Under the pieces are notes generated by a model. That model did not search any database and was not told where the DNA came from. It worked only from the letters and a program-made list of their open reading frames with translations. From contig CAJBXX010000087.1 in the NCBI GenBank assembly GCA_903959715.1, positions 1 to 10,870 on the forward strand: a DNA stretch of 10,870 bases, given 5' to 3'. Position numbers and translations under genes: made by a program. The first letter of the stretch is position 1. Each line of letters begins with the position of its first letter. This stretch comes from an uncultured Alphaproteobacteria bacterium (lineage in GTDB: Bacteria > Pseudomonadota > Alphaproteobacteria > Rickettsiales > UBA1997). Below, piece by piece: positions 1-8,197 of this stretch.

Positions 1-138
1 TAAAAACTAAATTTTAAAACTAAAAAAAATAATTTTTTTAACAACAAAAAAATAATATTTGATTTAAAGAAAATAAATAATTAGATTTTTAGAAATTATT
101 TTTACCAATAAAATATTAATCACCATAAAAAGTCAACC

Positions 139-426
139 ATGAAATTTACATTTTTAAAAATTTTCCTCATTTCTTTATTAATTTCTCTGAGTTTTTTTAT
201 CAAAAAGGCTCAAGCTTGGAGCGGTTATGATTATGAAACAAAAACTGAAATTGATATCGGTCAAGGTAATTTAGTTCGCGAAGGAAGTCTTATTCAATTT
301 TATGATTCTAAGGACGACAATTTTCATACCGCCAAAATTAATTTTATGCAATCAAGTGCTGGCGGAATTGAAGTGAACTTACTCGACCTCGATACAAAAA
401 AAGAACGCAATTTTGTAATGTATTAA
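139..426 (+). CDS. Small secreted protein, DUF5334-like
   Basis: A 95-residue protein with a clear Sec signal peptide: K2 and K7, a hydrophobic core at about residues 8-21, and a likely signal peptidase I site after AQA (24-26), leaving a mature chain of about 69 residues starting WSGYDYE. The mature part, with GYDYE, an acidic/hydrophobic strand, GNLVREG (43-49) and a later LDLDTKKER stretch, resembles from memory the small DUF5334 family of Alphaproteobacteria. Its function is unknown. The alternating polar/hydrophobic pattern suggests a small beta-rich domain. There is one tryptophan, no cysteine and no lipobox, so it is probably periplasmic rather than a lipoprotein. The ATG start is the first codon of a complete signal peptide; upstream is A/T-rich with no Shine-Dalgarno. 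It lies 91 bases before clpB on the same strand, but clpB seems to have its own promoter. Secretion is well supported; the family name is recalled, not searched. Confidence 0.75.
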   Translation: MKFTFLKIFLISLLISLSFFIKKAQAWSGYDYETKTEIDIGQGNLVREGSLIQFYDSKDDNFHTAKINFMQSSAGGIEVNLLDLDTKKERNFVMY

Positions 427-443
427 ATAAAATCTAAACATCA

Positions 444-472
444 CTTGTATTTAAAAAATTAAATTTCTATTT
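444..472 (+). promoter_or_regulatory. Candidate RpoH (sigma-32) heat-shock promoter of clpB
   Basis: CTTG at 444-447 is followed after 18 bases by TCTATTT at 466-472. The alphaproteobacterial RpoH consensus as I recall it is CTTG, about 17 bases, then CYTATNT. The -35 core is exact here and the -10 matches at all informative positions but the first. Transcription would start near 479-480, giving a clpB leader of about 38 bases. clpB is a classical RpoH target, which makes the placement sensible. In such A/T-rich DNA the -10 match alone means little; the CTTG, the spacing and the neighbour carry the argument. No CIRCE (HrcA) operator is visible. Confidence 0.45.
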
Positions 473-478
473 AATTTT
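455..478 (+). other. Perfect all-A/T inverted repeat between the DUF5334-like gene and clpB
   Basis: AAAATTAAAT (455-464) and ATTTAATTTT (469-478) are perfect 10-base complementary arms around the 4-base loop TTCT. A run of eight T lies at 487-494. In RNA from the upstream gene this could be a weak hairpin terminator, although the stem has no G-C pair and the T run begins 8 bases after it. It overlaps the proposed clpB -10 box, so part of the symmetry may be incidental. Its role is undetermined. Confidence 0.35.
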
Positions 479-517
479 CAAGAGAATTTTTTTTCAAAAA
501 ATCAGCACAAAAAATAT

Positions 518-3124
518 ATGAATATCGAAAAATTTACTGAAAAATCGCAAACAATTTTAGCGAACGCTCAGACTTTGGCTCTAGGCTCTTCGCATCAAAA
601 ATTATTGCCCGAACATTTGCTTCAAGCGATGATTAATGATGAAGATTCTTTAGTGCAAAAAATTATCGGTTTATGCGACGGTAATTTTGAAATTTTAAAA
701 GCCGAAATTGTGCAATCTTTAAAGAAGATTCCGCAAGTTGATGGCAGTGGTGCATCTTCAATATCAATGTCGCAAGAGTTAGCAAAAGTTTTAATGCTCG
801 CCGAAAAATTAGCCCAAAAAAATCAAGATCCATTTGTTTCAATTGAAATTTTATTACAAGCAATTTTAGAAGATGAAACTAATCAGGGATCGTTGGCTTT
901 AAAGGTTGCGGGTGTCAGTGTTCAAGGCTTAAGAGTTGCAATTCAAACAATTCGTGCCGGCAAAAAAGCTACTTCATCTTCTTCAGAAAATACTTATCGC
1001 TCTTTAGAAAAATATGCACAAGATTTAACTAAAAAAGCTCGTGACGGTAAAATTGATCCCGTCATCGGACGCGATGAAGAAATCCGTCGAGCCATGCAAG
1101 TTTTGTCGCGACGCACTAAAAATAATCCAGTTTTAATCGGACAACCAGGGGTCGGCAAAACCGCTATTGTCGAGGGTTTGGCGGTACGCATGATTAATGG
1201 CGATGTTCCTGAAAGCTTAAGAAATAAAAAATTAATGGCACTCGATATGGGTGCTTTAATCGCCGGCGCCAAGTTTCGCGGAGAATTTGAAGAAAGATTA
1301 AAAGCGGTTTTAAATGAAATCGAAAATAATGACGACATAGTTTTGTTTATCGATGAGCTTCATTTGTTGGTCGGAGCTGGCAAAACTGACGGCGCCATGG
1401 ACGCTTCAAATCTTTTGAAGCCAGCCTTAGCCCGCGGTACTCTTCATTGTATCGGCGCTACAACTCTTGATGAATATCGTAAATATATCGAAAAAGATCC
1501 AGCTTTGGCGCGAAGATTCCAAGCTGTTTACACAGAAGAGCCAACGGTTGAAGACACTATTTCAATTTTGCGTGGCATCAAAGAAAAATATGAAGTTCAT
1601 CATGGCATAAAAATTAAAGATTCGGCTTTGATTGCGGCCGCGACACTTTCAAATCGCTATATCACCGACCGTTTTTTACCCGACAAAGCCATTGATTTAG
1701 TTGATGAAGCGGCGAGTGCTTTAAAAATCGAACTCGATTCTAAACCGACTGAACTTGACGAAATCGATCGCAAAATTATTCAATTAAAAATTGAATGTGA
1801 AGCTTTAAAAAAAGAAGAAGATAATTCTTCAAAAGAACGATTGAAAAAAATCTCTGAAGAATTAATTAGTCTTGAAAAAAAATCGGCTGAAATGTCGAGT
1901 TTATGGCAAGCTGAAAAAATGAAAAGAGTTAAAATTAACGAATTAAAAAGCAAAATTGAAAATGCAAAATTTGAGCTCGAAAAAGCACAAAGAGAAGGCA
2001 ATTTAGCTAAGGCAGGTGAAATTACTTACGGTAAAATTCCTGAATTCCAAAATGAATTGTTAAAACTTGAAGCTTCATCGAGCGACAATATTTTGCGTGA
2101 AGCGGTTTCCGAAGATGATATCGCCAATATTATCGCAAAAATTACCGGAATTCCGCTCGATAAAATTATTTCGGGTGAAAAAGAAAAATTGTTAAAAATG
2201 GAAGATTTGCTTCGCAAAAGAGTTGTCGGACAAAATCATGCGTTAACGGCAATTGCTAACGCGGTTAGACGGGCGAGGGCAGGGCTTCAAGATGTTAATC
2301 GTCCAATTGGTTCGTTCTTATTTTTGGGACCAACGGGGGTTGGCAAAACCGAAGTTTCTAAAGCTCTCGCTGAATATATTTTTAACGATGAAGGTGCTTT
2401 ACTTCGTATCGACATGAGTGAATTTATGGAAAAACATGCGGTCGCGAGGCTAATTGGTGCTCCTCCCGGTTATGTTGGTTATGAACAAGGTGGTATGTTA
2501 ACCGAAGCGGTACGGCGCCGACCATATCAAGTAATTTTATTTGATGAAGTTGAAAAAGCTCATCATGATGTTTTTAATATTTTGCTCCAAGTGCTTGATG
2601 ATGGGCGTCTCACCGATTCTCACGGCAATATTGTTAATTTCACCAATACTATAATTATTTTAACTTCTAATCTTGGTTCACAGTTCCTAGTTGAAATTGA
2701 TGAAGATGATGAAGATTTAACAAACAAAGATAAGTTTCAAGAAAAAGCAATGGAAGTTGTGAGATCGCATTTTAGGCCGGAATTTTTAAATCGCCTCGAC
2801 GAAATTATTATGTTTAATAAATTAAATCGTAACGATATGGATGCGATCGTTGATGTCCAATTTTCTAAGCTTGCAAACAGATTATCAAATCGAAATATTA
2901 CTCTTATTCTCGATGAAAATGCTCGACATTATTTAGCTTCAAGAGGTTATGATTCGCAATATGGAGCGCGACCTTTAAAACGCGTAATTCAACGCGAAAT
3001 TGAAAATATTTTGGCTGAAAAAATTCTGCGATCTCAACTCGTTGATGGGCAAAATGTTAAATTAAATTATGTTAATGAAGCGTTGGAATTTGTGGTCGAA
3101 AATAATATTATAAAACGCGATTAA
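518..3124 (+). CDS. clpB: ATP-dependent protein disaggregase ClpB (Hsp100)
   Basis: Cytoplasmic hexameric AAA+ chaperone that, with DnaK/DnaJ/GrpE, pulls polypeptides out of aggregates after heat stress. At 868 residues it has the usual family length with all domains: N domain (about 1-145), first ATPase domain with Walker A GQPGVGKT (208-215), Walker B VLFIDE (275-280) and arginines R332/R333, then the coiled-coil middle domain (about 410-525) that separates ClpB from ClpA. The second ATPase domain has Walker A GPTGVGKT (604-611), Walker B VILFDE (672-677), sensor 1 TSNLGS (716-721) and sensor 2 GARPLKR (816-822). Pore loops are KFRG (252-255), with F253 where E. coli has tyrosine, and GYVGYEQGG (651-659). 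No ClpP-binding IGF/IGL loop is seen, as expected for a disaggregase. The start gives the standard N-terminus [12 protein letters not shown] heat-shock-type promoter lies upstream. Its stop overlaps the convergent cimA stop. Confidence 0.98.
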   Translation: MNIEKFTEKSQTILANAQTLALGSSHQKLLPEHLLQAMINDEDSLVQKIIGLCDGNFEILKAEIVQSLKKIPQVDGSGASSISMSQELAKVLMLAEKLAQKNQDPFVSIEILLQAILEDETNQGSLALKVAGVSVQGLRVAIQTIRAGKKATSSSSENTYRSLEKYAQDLTKKARDGKIDPVIGRDEEIRRAMQVLSRRTKNNPVLIGQPGVGKTAIVEGLAVRMINGDVPESLRNKKLMALDMGALIAGAKFRGEFEERLKAVLNEIENNDDIVLFIDELHLLVGAGKTDGAMDASNLLKPALARGTLHCIGATTLDEYRKYIEKDPALARRFQAVYTEEPTVEDTISILRGIKEKYEVHHGIKIKDSALIAAATLSNRYITDRFLPDKAIDLVDEAASALKIELDSKPTELDEIDRKIIQLKIECEALKKEEDNSSKERLKKISEELISLEKKSAEMSSLWQAEKMKRVKINELKSKIENAKFELEKAQREGNLAKAGEITYGKIPEFQNELLKLEASSSDNILREAVSEDDIANIIAKITGIPLDKIISGEKEKLLKMEDLLRKRVVGQNHALTAIANAVRRARAGLQDVNRPIGSFLFLGPTGVGKTEVSKALAEYIFNDEGALLRIDMSEFMEKHAVARLIGAPPGYVGYEQGGMLTEAVRRRPYQVILFDEVEKAHHDVFNILLQVLDDGRLTDSHGNIVNFTNTIIILTSNLGSQFLVEIDEDDEDLTNKDKFQEKAMEVVRSHFRPEFLNRLDEIIMFNKLNRNDMDAIVDVQFSKLANRLSNRNITLILDENARHYLASRGYDSQYGARPLKRVIQREIENILAEKILRSQLVDGQNVKLNYVNEALEFVVENNIIKRD

Positions 3125-4710
3125 GAATGAATTAAACAATAAGTCATGCTATCGTGAAGCGCTCTAAAAGAAGCATCGATGATGTTTTTTGAAACTCCGA
3201 TTGTTGTCCATACTTCACCTTTTTCATTACAAGACTCAATTTGCACGCGGGTGATGGCTTGAGTGCCAGCGGAAGGAGTTAAAATTCTTACTTTGTAATC
3301 ACTTAATTTAATGTTTTTTAGAATTGGATACTTTCGCGATAAAGCTTTGCGAAGAGCTTTATCTAAAGCATTCACCGGGCCATTGCCCTTAGAAATTGCC
3401 ATGGAAATTTTATTACCAATTTGTATTTTTATTTTAGCTTCCGCCATCGTTATAATTTCACCATTTTTATCGTGACTGCGTTCGTCAACAACGCTAAAAC
3501 TTATTAGTTCAAAAAAATTAGGAACTATTGATAAAGATTTTTTGGCTAAAATTTCAAAGCTAGCATCGGCAGAGTCGTAGGCGTAACCCTGCGTTTCCAA
3601 ATCTTTAACAATATTAACTAAATCACTAATTTTATCGCCTAAATTTTCTTCATTTTTAATCAAGCCAATTTCTTTCAAACGACTTATAATATTTGAACGA
3701 CCCGCTTGATTTGAAACCATAATTTGACGATGATTGCCAACTTTTTCGGGATCAATATGCTCGTAAGAGCTAGCATTTTTTGCAACCGCCGAGACATGTA
3801 AGCCACCCTTGTGAGCAAAAGCATATTTCCCAACATATGGTGCGAATTTATCGCTTTCTTTGTTTAAAATTTCATCGAGAAAACGCGAAACTTTAACTAA
3901 ATTTTTTAGATGAGAATCTTCAATGCCAATATCGTAGCCCATTTTCAAAGCAAGAGTTGGGATAATTGAGGTCAAATTAGCATTGCCACATCTTTCGCCA
4001 AGACCATTGATCGTGCCTTGAACTTGTCGCACCCCGGCTTCAACCGCACAAATTGAGTTGGCAACGGCGTTGCCGGTATCGTTATGGCAATGAATGCCAA
4101 GATTCTCTCCGGGAATAATTTTTACAACTTCGGCAATTATTGATTTTATTTCGGAGGGCAAAGTTCCGCCATTGGTATCGCATAAAATTATCCATCGTGC
4201 ACCTGCTTCAAAAGCGGTTTTAATAACATTTAGCGCAAATTTTGGATTGGCTTTGTATCCATCGAAAAAATGCTCGGCATCAAACATTGCCACTTTTTTT
4301 CTTTTAATGATATGCTTGATTGATTCATCAATCATTGCTAAATTTTCTTGCTCAGAAATGTGTAAAGCATGCGTTAAATGGAAATCCCAACTTTTACCAA
4401 CAATACAAATTGATTTAGCTTGCGAATTGATTAAAGCGTTGAGCGCGTTATCGTTTCCCGCCGAACTATTAACGCGTCGAGTCATGCCAAAGGCAACAAA
4501 TTGCGAATTTTCCAACTTCGGAAGATTTAAAAAAAACTCATCATCGATTGGATTGGCACCAGGCCAACCGCCTTCAATAAAATCGATGCCAATTTTGTCG
4601 AGCATTTTGGCGATATCGATTTTATTTTGAACGGAAAAGTTGACGGTGCTAGTCTGGGCGCCATCTCTTAGCGTTGAATCATATAAATAAACTCTAGATT
4701 TTTTCTTCAT
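3121..4710 (-). CDS. cimA: (R)-citramalate synthase, long CimA type
   Basis: Condenses pyruvate with acetyl-CoA to (R)-citramalate, the threonine-independent entry to 2-oxobutanoate and isoleucine; LeuCD and LeuB would act next. The 529-residue protein has the HMGL-like TIM barrel with DSTLRDGAQ (11-19; catalytic R15, metal ligand D16), [11 protein letters not shown] (41-51), HCHND (207-211; metal ligands H207 and H209) and [12 protein letters not shown] (235-246). A C-terminal LeuA-type allosteric/dimerisation domain (about 395-529) holds the [16 protein letters not shown] stretch (443-458). FIEGGWPG, with this length, indicates the citramalate synthase subfamily rather than 2-isopropylmalate synthase or homocitrate synthase. 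It is the last gene of the minus-strand run, 22 bases after mraY. The ATG is followed by [15 protein letters not shown], the usual short lead into the barrel. The C-terminal domain suggests isoleucine feedback, by family analogy. The leuA alternative is less likely. Confidence 0.93.
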   Translation of the reverse strand: MKKKSRVYLYDSTLRDGAQTSTVNFSVQNKIDIAKMLDKIGIDFIEGGWPGANPIDDEFFLNLPKLENSQFVAFGMTRRVNSSAGNDNALNALINSQAKSICIVGKSWDFHLTHALHISEQENLAMIDESIKHIIKRKKVAMFDAEHFFDGYKANPKFALNVIKTAFEAGARWIILCDTNGGTLPSEIKSIIAEVVKIIPGENLGIHCHNDTGNAVANSICAVEAGVRQVQGTINGLGERCGNANLTSIIPTLALKMGYDIGIEDSHLKNLVKVSRFLDEILNKESDKFAPYVGKYAFAHKGGLHVSAVAKNASSYEHIDPEKVGNHRQIMVSNQAGRSNIISRLKEIGLIKNEENLGDKISDLVNIVKDLETQGYAYDSADASFEILAKKSLSIVPNFFELISFSVVDERSHDKNGEIITMAEAKIKIQIGNKISMAISKGNGPVNALDKALRKALSRKYPILKNIKLSDYKVRILTPSAGTQAITRVQIESCNEKGEVWTTIGVSKNIIDASFRALHDSMTYCLIHS

Positions 4711-4732
4711 AAAAATGATTTACTAAAAATAT

Positions 4733-5785
4733 TTAATATAAAAAAACCAAGGTTCCGATGATAGCGAACAATGCGGAGGAGACCCAAAAACTATAAACTA
4801 CTTTTTGTTCACCCCATCCTAATTTTTCAAAATGATGATGCAATGGCGCCATTAAAAAAATTCTTTTTTTGCGTAATTTATAAGAGCCGACTTGTAAAAT
4901 TACCGAAACAGCCTCGGCGACAAATAAAATTGAAATCAGAAAAAAAACAAATTCTTGTTTGACGATTATGGCGATCATGCCAAGAACAGAGCCAATTCCG
5001 AGACTTCCAACATCACCCATAAATATTTTAGCGGGTTTTAAATTAAAAGTTAAAAATGCTAAAATTGAGCCGATTAAAGATATGCAAAAAAATATTATTT
5101 CTCCCGAAAATAAAACATGCGGAACATTGAATTTTGAAGCCAATTCACGAGTTGACGAAGCGTGAATTAGTAAAATTAAGCAAATTAAATTTATAATCGC
5201 TGGCACTGACACTAAGCCGTCCAAGCCATCGGTTAAATTGACGGCATTTGAGGAGCCGACAATCACGATGGTTACAAAAATTATATAGAGTGATAGGCTT
5301 AGAGTAAGGTAATGATGAGATCCAAGTGGAAAAAAAATGTCGCCCGTAGCATGAATTGGATCAATCAAATTAAGCCACAAAAAGGCAAAGCCAATAATTG
5401 TAAATTGAATTATGATGCGATAACTTCCGCGAAAACCTTTGGAATTTTTGAAGACCACTTTCATTAAATCATCAATCAGACCAATCGAAGCAAAGCAAAT
5501 CATGATCGAACAAATCACCAAAACATAACGATTAAAAATATCAACAAATAAAAAAGTGGTTATTAAAGTTGATAAGATTATAAAAATTCCGCCCATAGTT
5601 GGCGTGCGTTTTTTATTTTTTAAATGCGATTCGGGACCATCAGAACGAATTGGTTGGAAAAGATTTTTTTTATTCATTATCGCGATATATTTTTTTGTGG
5701 AAAAAAATCCTAACAAATATGACGAAATAAGGCAAATAAAGGCTTTAAACCATAAATTTTTAAAAATTATAAGACTAGTGAGCAC
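4733..5785 (-). CDS. mraY: Phospho-N-acetylmuramoyl-pentapeptide-transferase MraY
   Basis: Polytopic inner-membrane enzyme that transfers phospho-MurNAc-pentapeptide from UDP to undecaprenyl phosphate, making lipid I. It is 350 residues (E. coli about 360) with about ten hydrophobic spans, the first near 9-29 and the last near 330-349. Family motifs are in order: TPTMGG (61-66), the metal/substrate aspartates in GLIDD (102-106), NLTDGLDGL (183-191), KIFMGDVGSL (253-262, D258) and the cytoplasmic APLHHHFEKLGWGE (313-326). The start is a GTG lying inside the end of murF, an 11-base overlap that suggests translational coupling. The next downstream ATG, M37, would remove the first membrane span, so the GTG is preferred. 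It receives the product of the MurF encoded immediately upstream. murD, ftsW and murG, which commonly follow in the dcw cluster, are not here; cimA follows instead. Confidence 0.97.
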   Translation of the reverse strand: MLTSLIIFKNLWFKAFICLISSYLLGFFSTKKYIAIMNKKNLFQPIRSDGPESHLKNKKRTPTMGGIFIILSTLITTFLFVDIFNRYVLVICSIMICFASIGLIDDLMKVVFKNSKGFRGSYRIIIQFTIIGFAFLWLNLIDPIHATGDIFFPLGSHHYLTLSLSLYIIFVTIVIVGSSNAVNLTDGLDGLVSVPAIINLICLILLIHASSTRELASKFNVPHVLFSGEIIFFCISLIGSILAFLTFNLKPAKIFMGDVGSLGIGSVLGMIAIIVKQEFVFFLISILFVAEAVSVILQVGSYKLRKKRIFLMAPLHHHFEKLGWGEQKVVYSFWVSSALFAIIGTLVFLY

Positions 5786-7211
5786 TGGTTTTCAAAGTTA
5801 ATTTTTCAATAATTTTTTCCATTTTTGTTCCGCGAGAACCCTTCAAGTAAACGATATCGCCATCATTTAAAAGTTCAACAAATTCAACGCTTGCAGAAGT
5901 GGAATCGGGATAATTTGTAGAGTTTTTTAGTTTTTTATCTTGATTTGCTTGGTTCATTTGCGCTCCAACTAGAATAATTTTATCAAAGTTTTTTTCTTTA
6001 ACAAAATCTAAAATTTCGCGATGAATTTCCAAAGATTTTTCGCCAAGTTCAAGCATATCGCCGAGAGCACAAATCATTCTTTTTTTGTGCAAAATATTTT
6101 TTAGTTTTTCACAATTTTGTAAACCAGCTTTCATTGATAAAATGCTGGCGTTGTAAGTGTCATCGACGATGGTAATTTTTTTTCCATTAATGATTATATC
6201 GCTTACTTTGCCACGGCCTTCGGAGCTAGAAAAATTCTTTAAAATTGCCAATCCCGAATTTAAATCTTTGCCAATTAAATCAAGACAGGCTACCGCTATT
6301 ATTGAATTAAAACTTACGGCTTGATTGGTGCATCCAATTGTGTAAGAAATTTTTTTAGAATCTTTGATTGTCGCCTCGATTTTAGCAAGAGAAGAATCCG
6401 CAATTGTTATCTCGTTAATTTGATAATCGGAATGATTTTTATGACCAAAAGAAATTAGATTTAAACCCTTTATTTTGTAGGATTCAACTTGTTTTTTTAG
6501 AAATTCAAAATGAATATTGTCGGCATTTAAAATGGCGACACCATTTTCCTCAAGACCGGCAAAAATTTCAGATTTTGCCAATGCAATTTCTTGTTCATTT
6601 TTAAAAAATTCAATATGAACGGGGCCAACATTGGTAATGATTGCAACATGAGGACGGGCAATTTTTGTAAGATGAATTATTTCATTTAAATGATTCATTC
6701 CCATTTCAAAAATAGCATATTCGCAATCGGCTTCAAGGTTTGATAATGAAAGAGGCAAGCCAATATGATTATTAAGATTTCCCGAATTGGCAAAGGTTTT
6801 TCCTTGAGTTGAAAATGCTAATTTTAAAATTTCTTTAGTGCCAGTTTTGCCAACGCTACCAGTCAAGGCGATGATTTTTGCTTTAGCTCTTTTGCGTGAA
6901 AATTCTGCAAGTTTATCGAGTGCTTTATAAGTATTTTTTACCAAAATTAAACGCGAAACAAAATCAGAATTTTTAATTTCATCAGGAATTTGCTCAACAA
7001 TCGCAAAATTAGCTCCGTTTTCAAAGGCTTGTAATAGATATTTATGTCCATCGGTATGTTCTCCTTTAAGAGCGATAAAAAGCCCAGCATAAACTTTTTT
7101 TCGACTATCGATAAAAACATTTTCCATCAATAGATTTTTCGAGTTATTAATTGAATTTTTTAATTCATTATCAAGTGCTTCAGCTATTTCTTTTGTAGTC
7201 CAGAGAGTCAT
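5775..7211 (-). CDS. murF: UDP-N-acetylmuramoyl-tripeptide--D-alanyl-D-alanine ligase MurF
   Basis: Cytoplasmic Mur ligase that adds D-Ala-D-Ala to the UDP-MurNAc tripeptide with ATP, giving the pentapeptide used by MraY. The 478 residues cover all three domains: an N-terminal UDP-binding domain with DSR (35-37) and LFIALKGEHTDGHKY (44-58); a central ATPase domain with P-loop TGSVGKTGTKE (117-127), NLNNHIGLPLSLS (145-157), EMGMNHLNEI (169-178) and ITNVGPVHIEFF (192-203); and a C-terminal domain with EGRG (331-334), DDTYNAS (350-356), LGDMLELGE (383-391) and KGSRGTKME (457-465). The GSVGKTGTKE wording is, as I recall, typical of alphaproteobacterial MurF. It starts 10 bases after the kinase gene with no Shine-Dalgarno. 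Its TAG stop, the only non-TAA stop among the complete genes, lies 9-11 bases inside mraY. murE, its usual upstream neighbour, is absent here. Confidence 0.97.
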   Translation of the reverse strand: MTLWTTKEIAEALDNELKNSINNSKNLLMENVFIDSRKKVYAGLFIALKGEHTDGHKYLLQAFENGANFAIVEQIPDEIKNSDFVSRLILVKNTYKALDKLAEFSRKRAKAKIIALTGSVGKTGTKEILKLAFSTQGKTFANSGNLNNHIGLPLSLSNLEADCEYAIFEMGMNHLNEIIHLTKIARPHVAIITNVGPVHIEFFKNEQEIALAKSEIFAGLEENGVAILNADNIHFEFLKKQVESYKIKGLNLISFGHKNHSDYQINEITIADSSLAKIEATIKDSKKISYTIGCTNQAVSFNSIIAVACLDLIGKDLNSGLAILKNFSSSEGRGKVSDIIINGKKITIVDDTYNASILSMKAGLQNCEKLKNILHKKRMICALGDMLELGEKSLEIHREILDFVKEKNFDKIILVGAQMNQANQDKKLKNSTNYPDSTSASVEFVELLNDGDIVYLKGSRGTKMEKIIEKLTLKTSAH

Positions 7212-7221
7212 TTTAAAAAAA

Positions 7222-8196
7222 TTATTTTAAGATTTTTATTTCACTAGAGTCAAATCTAGCACCAAATTTTTGAATTATTTTTCCGGCAAGGAAATTGCCA
7301 TATTCACCACATTTTTCTAAATCAAAATTACGCACAAAATAATACAAAAAACCACTTGCAAAACTATCGCCCGCTCCCGTAGTGTCAACAATTTTTTCAA
7401 CTTTTGTTGTAGGAATTACAAAAATTTTATCTTTATTCATAAGTACGCAACCCTTTTCACTTCTAGTTATAGCAACGATAATATTTGGATTTGTTTTTGT
7501 AAAAAATTGATGAATTTTGTCTTGATTAAAATCTTTTAGATCCAATAATTGCAAGATCTCATCCTCATTTGCAAATAATATATCAATATTATTTAATAAT
7601 TTTAAAAAATCTTGATGATTGCGTTCAACACAAAACGAATCGGACAAAGAAAAAGCGATTTGAATGTTATTTTTTTTTGCCAAATCGATTGATTTTTTCA
7701 AAGCCAAAATAGTTTGCGAAGCGTCCCATAAATAGCCCTCGATATATAAAATTTTAGCATTTTTAAAACTATTTTCATCAAAATGTGATTTTTTAAAATT
7801 TGAAGCACAGCCGAGATGAGTAAGCATGGTGCGTTGTGCATCGGGGGTTACTAGAATAAAAGAAGAGGCGGTTTTTTGATTTGGCAAAATTTTTCCATTA
7901 AAAATTGCACCAGTTTTTTTTATGTCATCAATAAATTTTTTACCCGTATCGTCATCGCCGACCACACCAATAAAATCAACTTCGTTTCCGAGTTGAGCCA
8001 AAGTTGCAATCGTGTTGCCAACCGAACCACCCGAACTAAATTTTTCGATCGATAAGTTATTTAAATCCTTTAAAAAATTTTCACTAACTAAATACATCGA
8101 ACCTTTTTCAAAATTAAGTTTTTCCAAAAAATTATCTTCTGCTTTAGCTAGAAAATCAACGATCGCATTGCCTATGCCTATTATTTTATTTGTCAT
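7222..8196 (-). CDS. PfkB-family carbohydrate kinase, probable adenosine kinase
   Basis: Ribokinase/PfkB-fold kinase of 324 residues, most likely phosphorylating adenosine to AMP in purine salvage. Visible are the N-terminal GIGNAIVDFLA (7-17), the substrate-side glycine motif SGGSVGNT (55-62; SGGSAANT is more usual), VTPDAQRTMLTHLG (116-129), EGYLWD (153-158), LSDSFCVER (184-192), FANEDE (208-213) and the C-terminal PfkB signature DTTGAGDSFASGF (271-283) with catalytic base D277 and anion hole GAGD. The EGYLWD and LSDSFCV stretches match the group generally annotated as adenosine kinase in Alphaproteobacteria rather than ribokinase or fructokinase. Substrate identity is inferred from that resemblance, and other nucleosides or sugars remain possible. 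It begins one base after the tyrS stop, so it is surely co-transcribed with tyrS, and murF follows after 10 bases. The start codon directly precedes MTNKIIGIGNAIVD, the normal N-terminus. Confidence 0.9.
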   Translation of the reverse strand: MTNKIIGIGNAIVDFLAKAEDNFLEKLNFEKGSMYLVSENFLKDLNNLSIEKFSSGGSVGNTIATLAQLGNEVDFIGVVGDDDTGKKFIDDIKKTGAIFNGKILPNQKTASSFILVTPDAQRTMLTHLGCASNFKKSHFDENSFKNAKILYIEGYLWDASQTILALKKSIDLAKKNNIQIAFSLSDSFCVERNHQDFLKLLNNIDILFANEDEILQLLDLKDFNQDKIHQFFTKTNPNIIVAITRSEKGCVLMNKDKIFVIPTTKVEKIVDTTGAGDSFASGFLYYFVRNFDLEKCGEYGNFLAGKIIQKFGARFDSSEIKILK

Positions 8197-8197
8197 T

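Noticed and set aside
1..58. Short direct repeat AAAACTAAA at 3-11 and 16-24, and a TAAAAAAA/TTTTTTTA hairpin at 21-40
   Set aside because: Both consist almost only of A and T tracts and fit background composition; the hairpin could end an upstream transcript but no upstream gene is visible to support it.
59..87. A sigma-70-like pair TTGATT (59-64) and TAGATT (82-87) with a 17-base spacer upstream of the small secreted gene
   Set aside because: Four of six matches at each box is expected by chance in DNA this rich in A and T; position is plausible but not enough to annotate.
427..517. A CIRCE (HrcA) operator upstream of clpB
   Set aside because: I looked for TTAGCACTC and GAGTGCTAA arms; only an isolated CAGCAC is present near 503-508 with no matching arm.
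994..1338. A 114-codon minus-strand open frame inside clpB
   Set aside because: It is antisense to the first ATPase domain of clpB, and its composition follows from the clpB codons; no independent start context or family resemblance.
4094..4630. A 178-codon plus-strand open frame opposite cimA
   Set aside because: It lies wholly antisense to a strongly motif-supported cimA, has no recognisable domain, and its Ser/Pro/Ile-rich composition mirrors the complementary codons.
7670..7678. A nine-base homopolymer (T on plus, A in the coding strand) in the kinase gene, as a slippage or phase-variation site
   Set aside because: It encodes an ordinary KKN stretch in frame, and similar A/T runs occur throughout the window; nothing points to programmed frameshifting.
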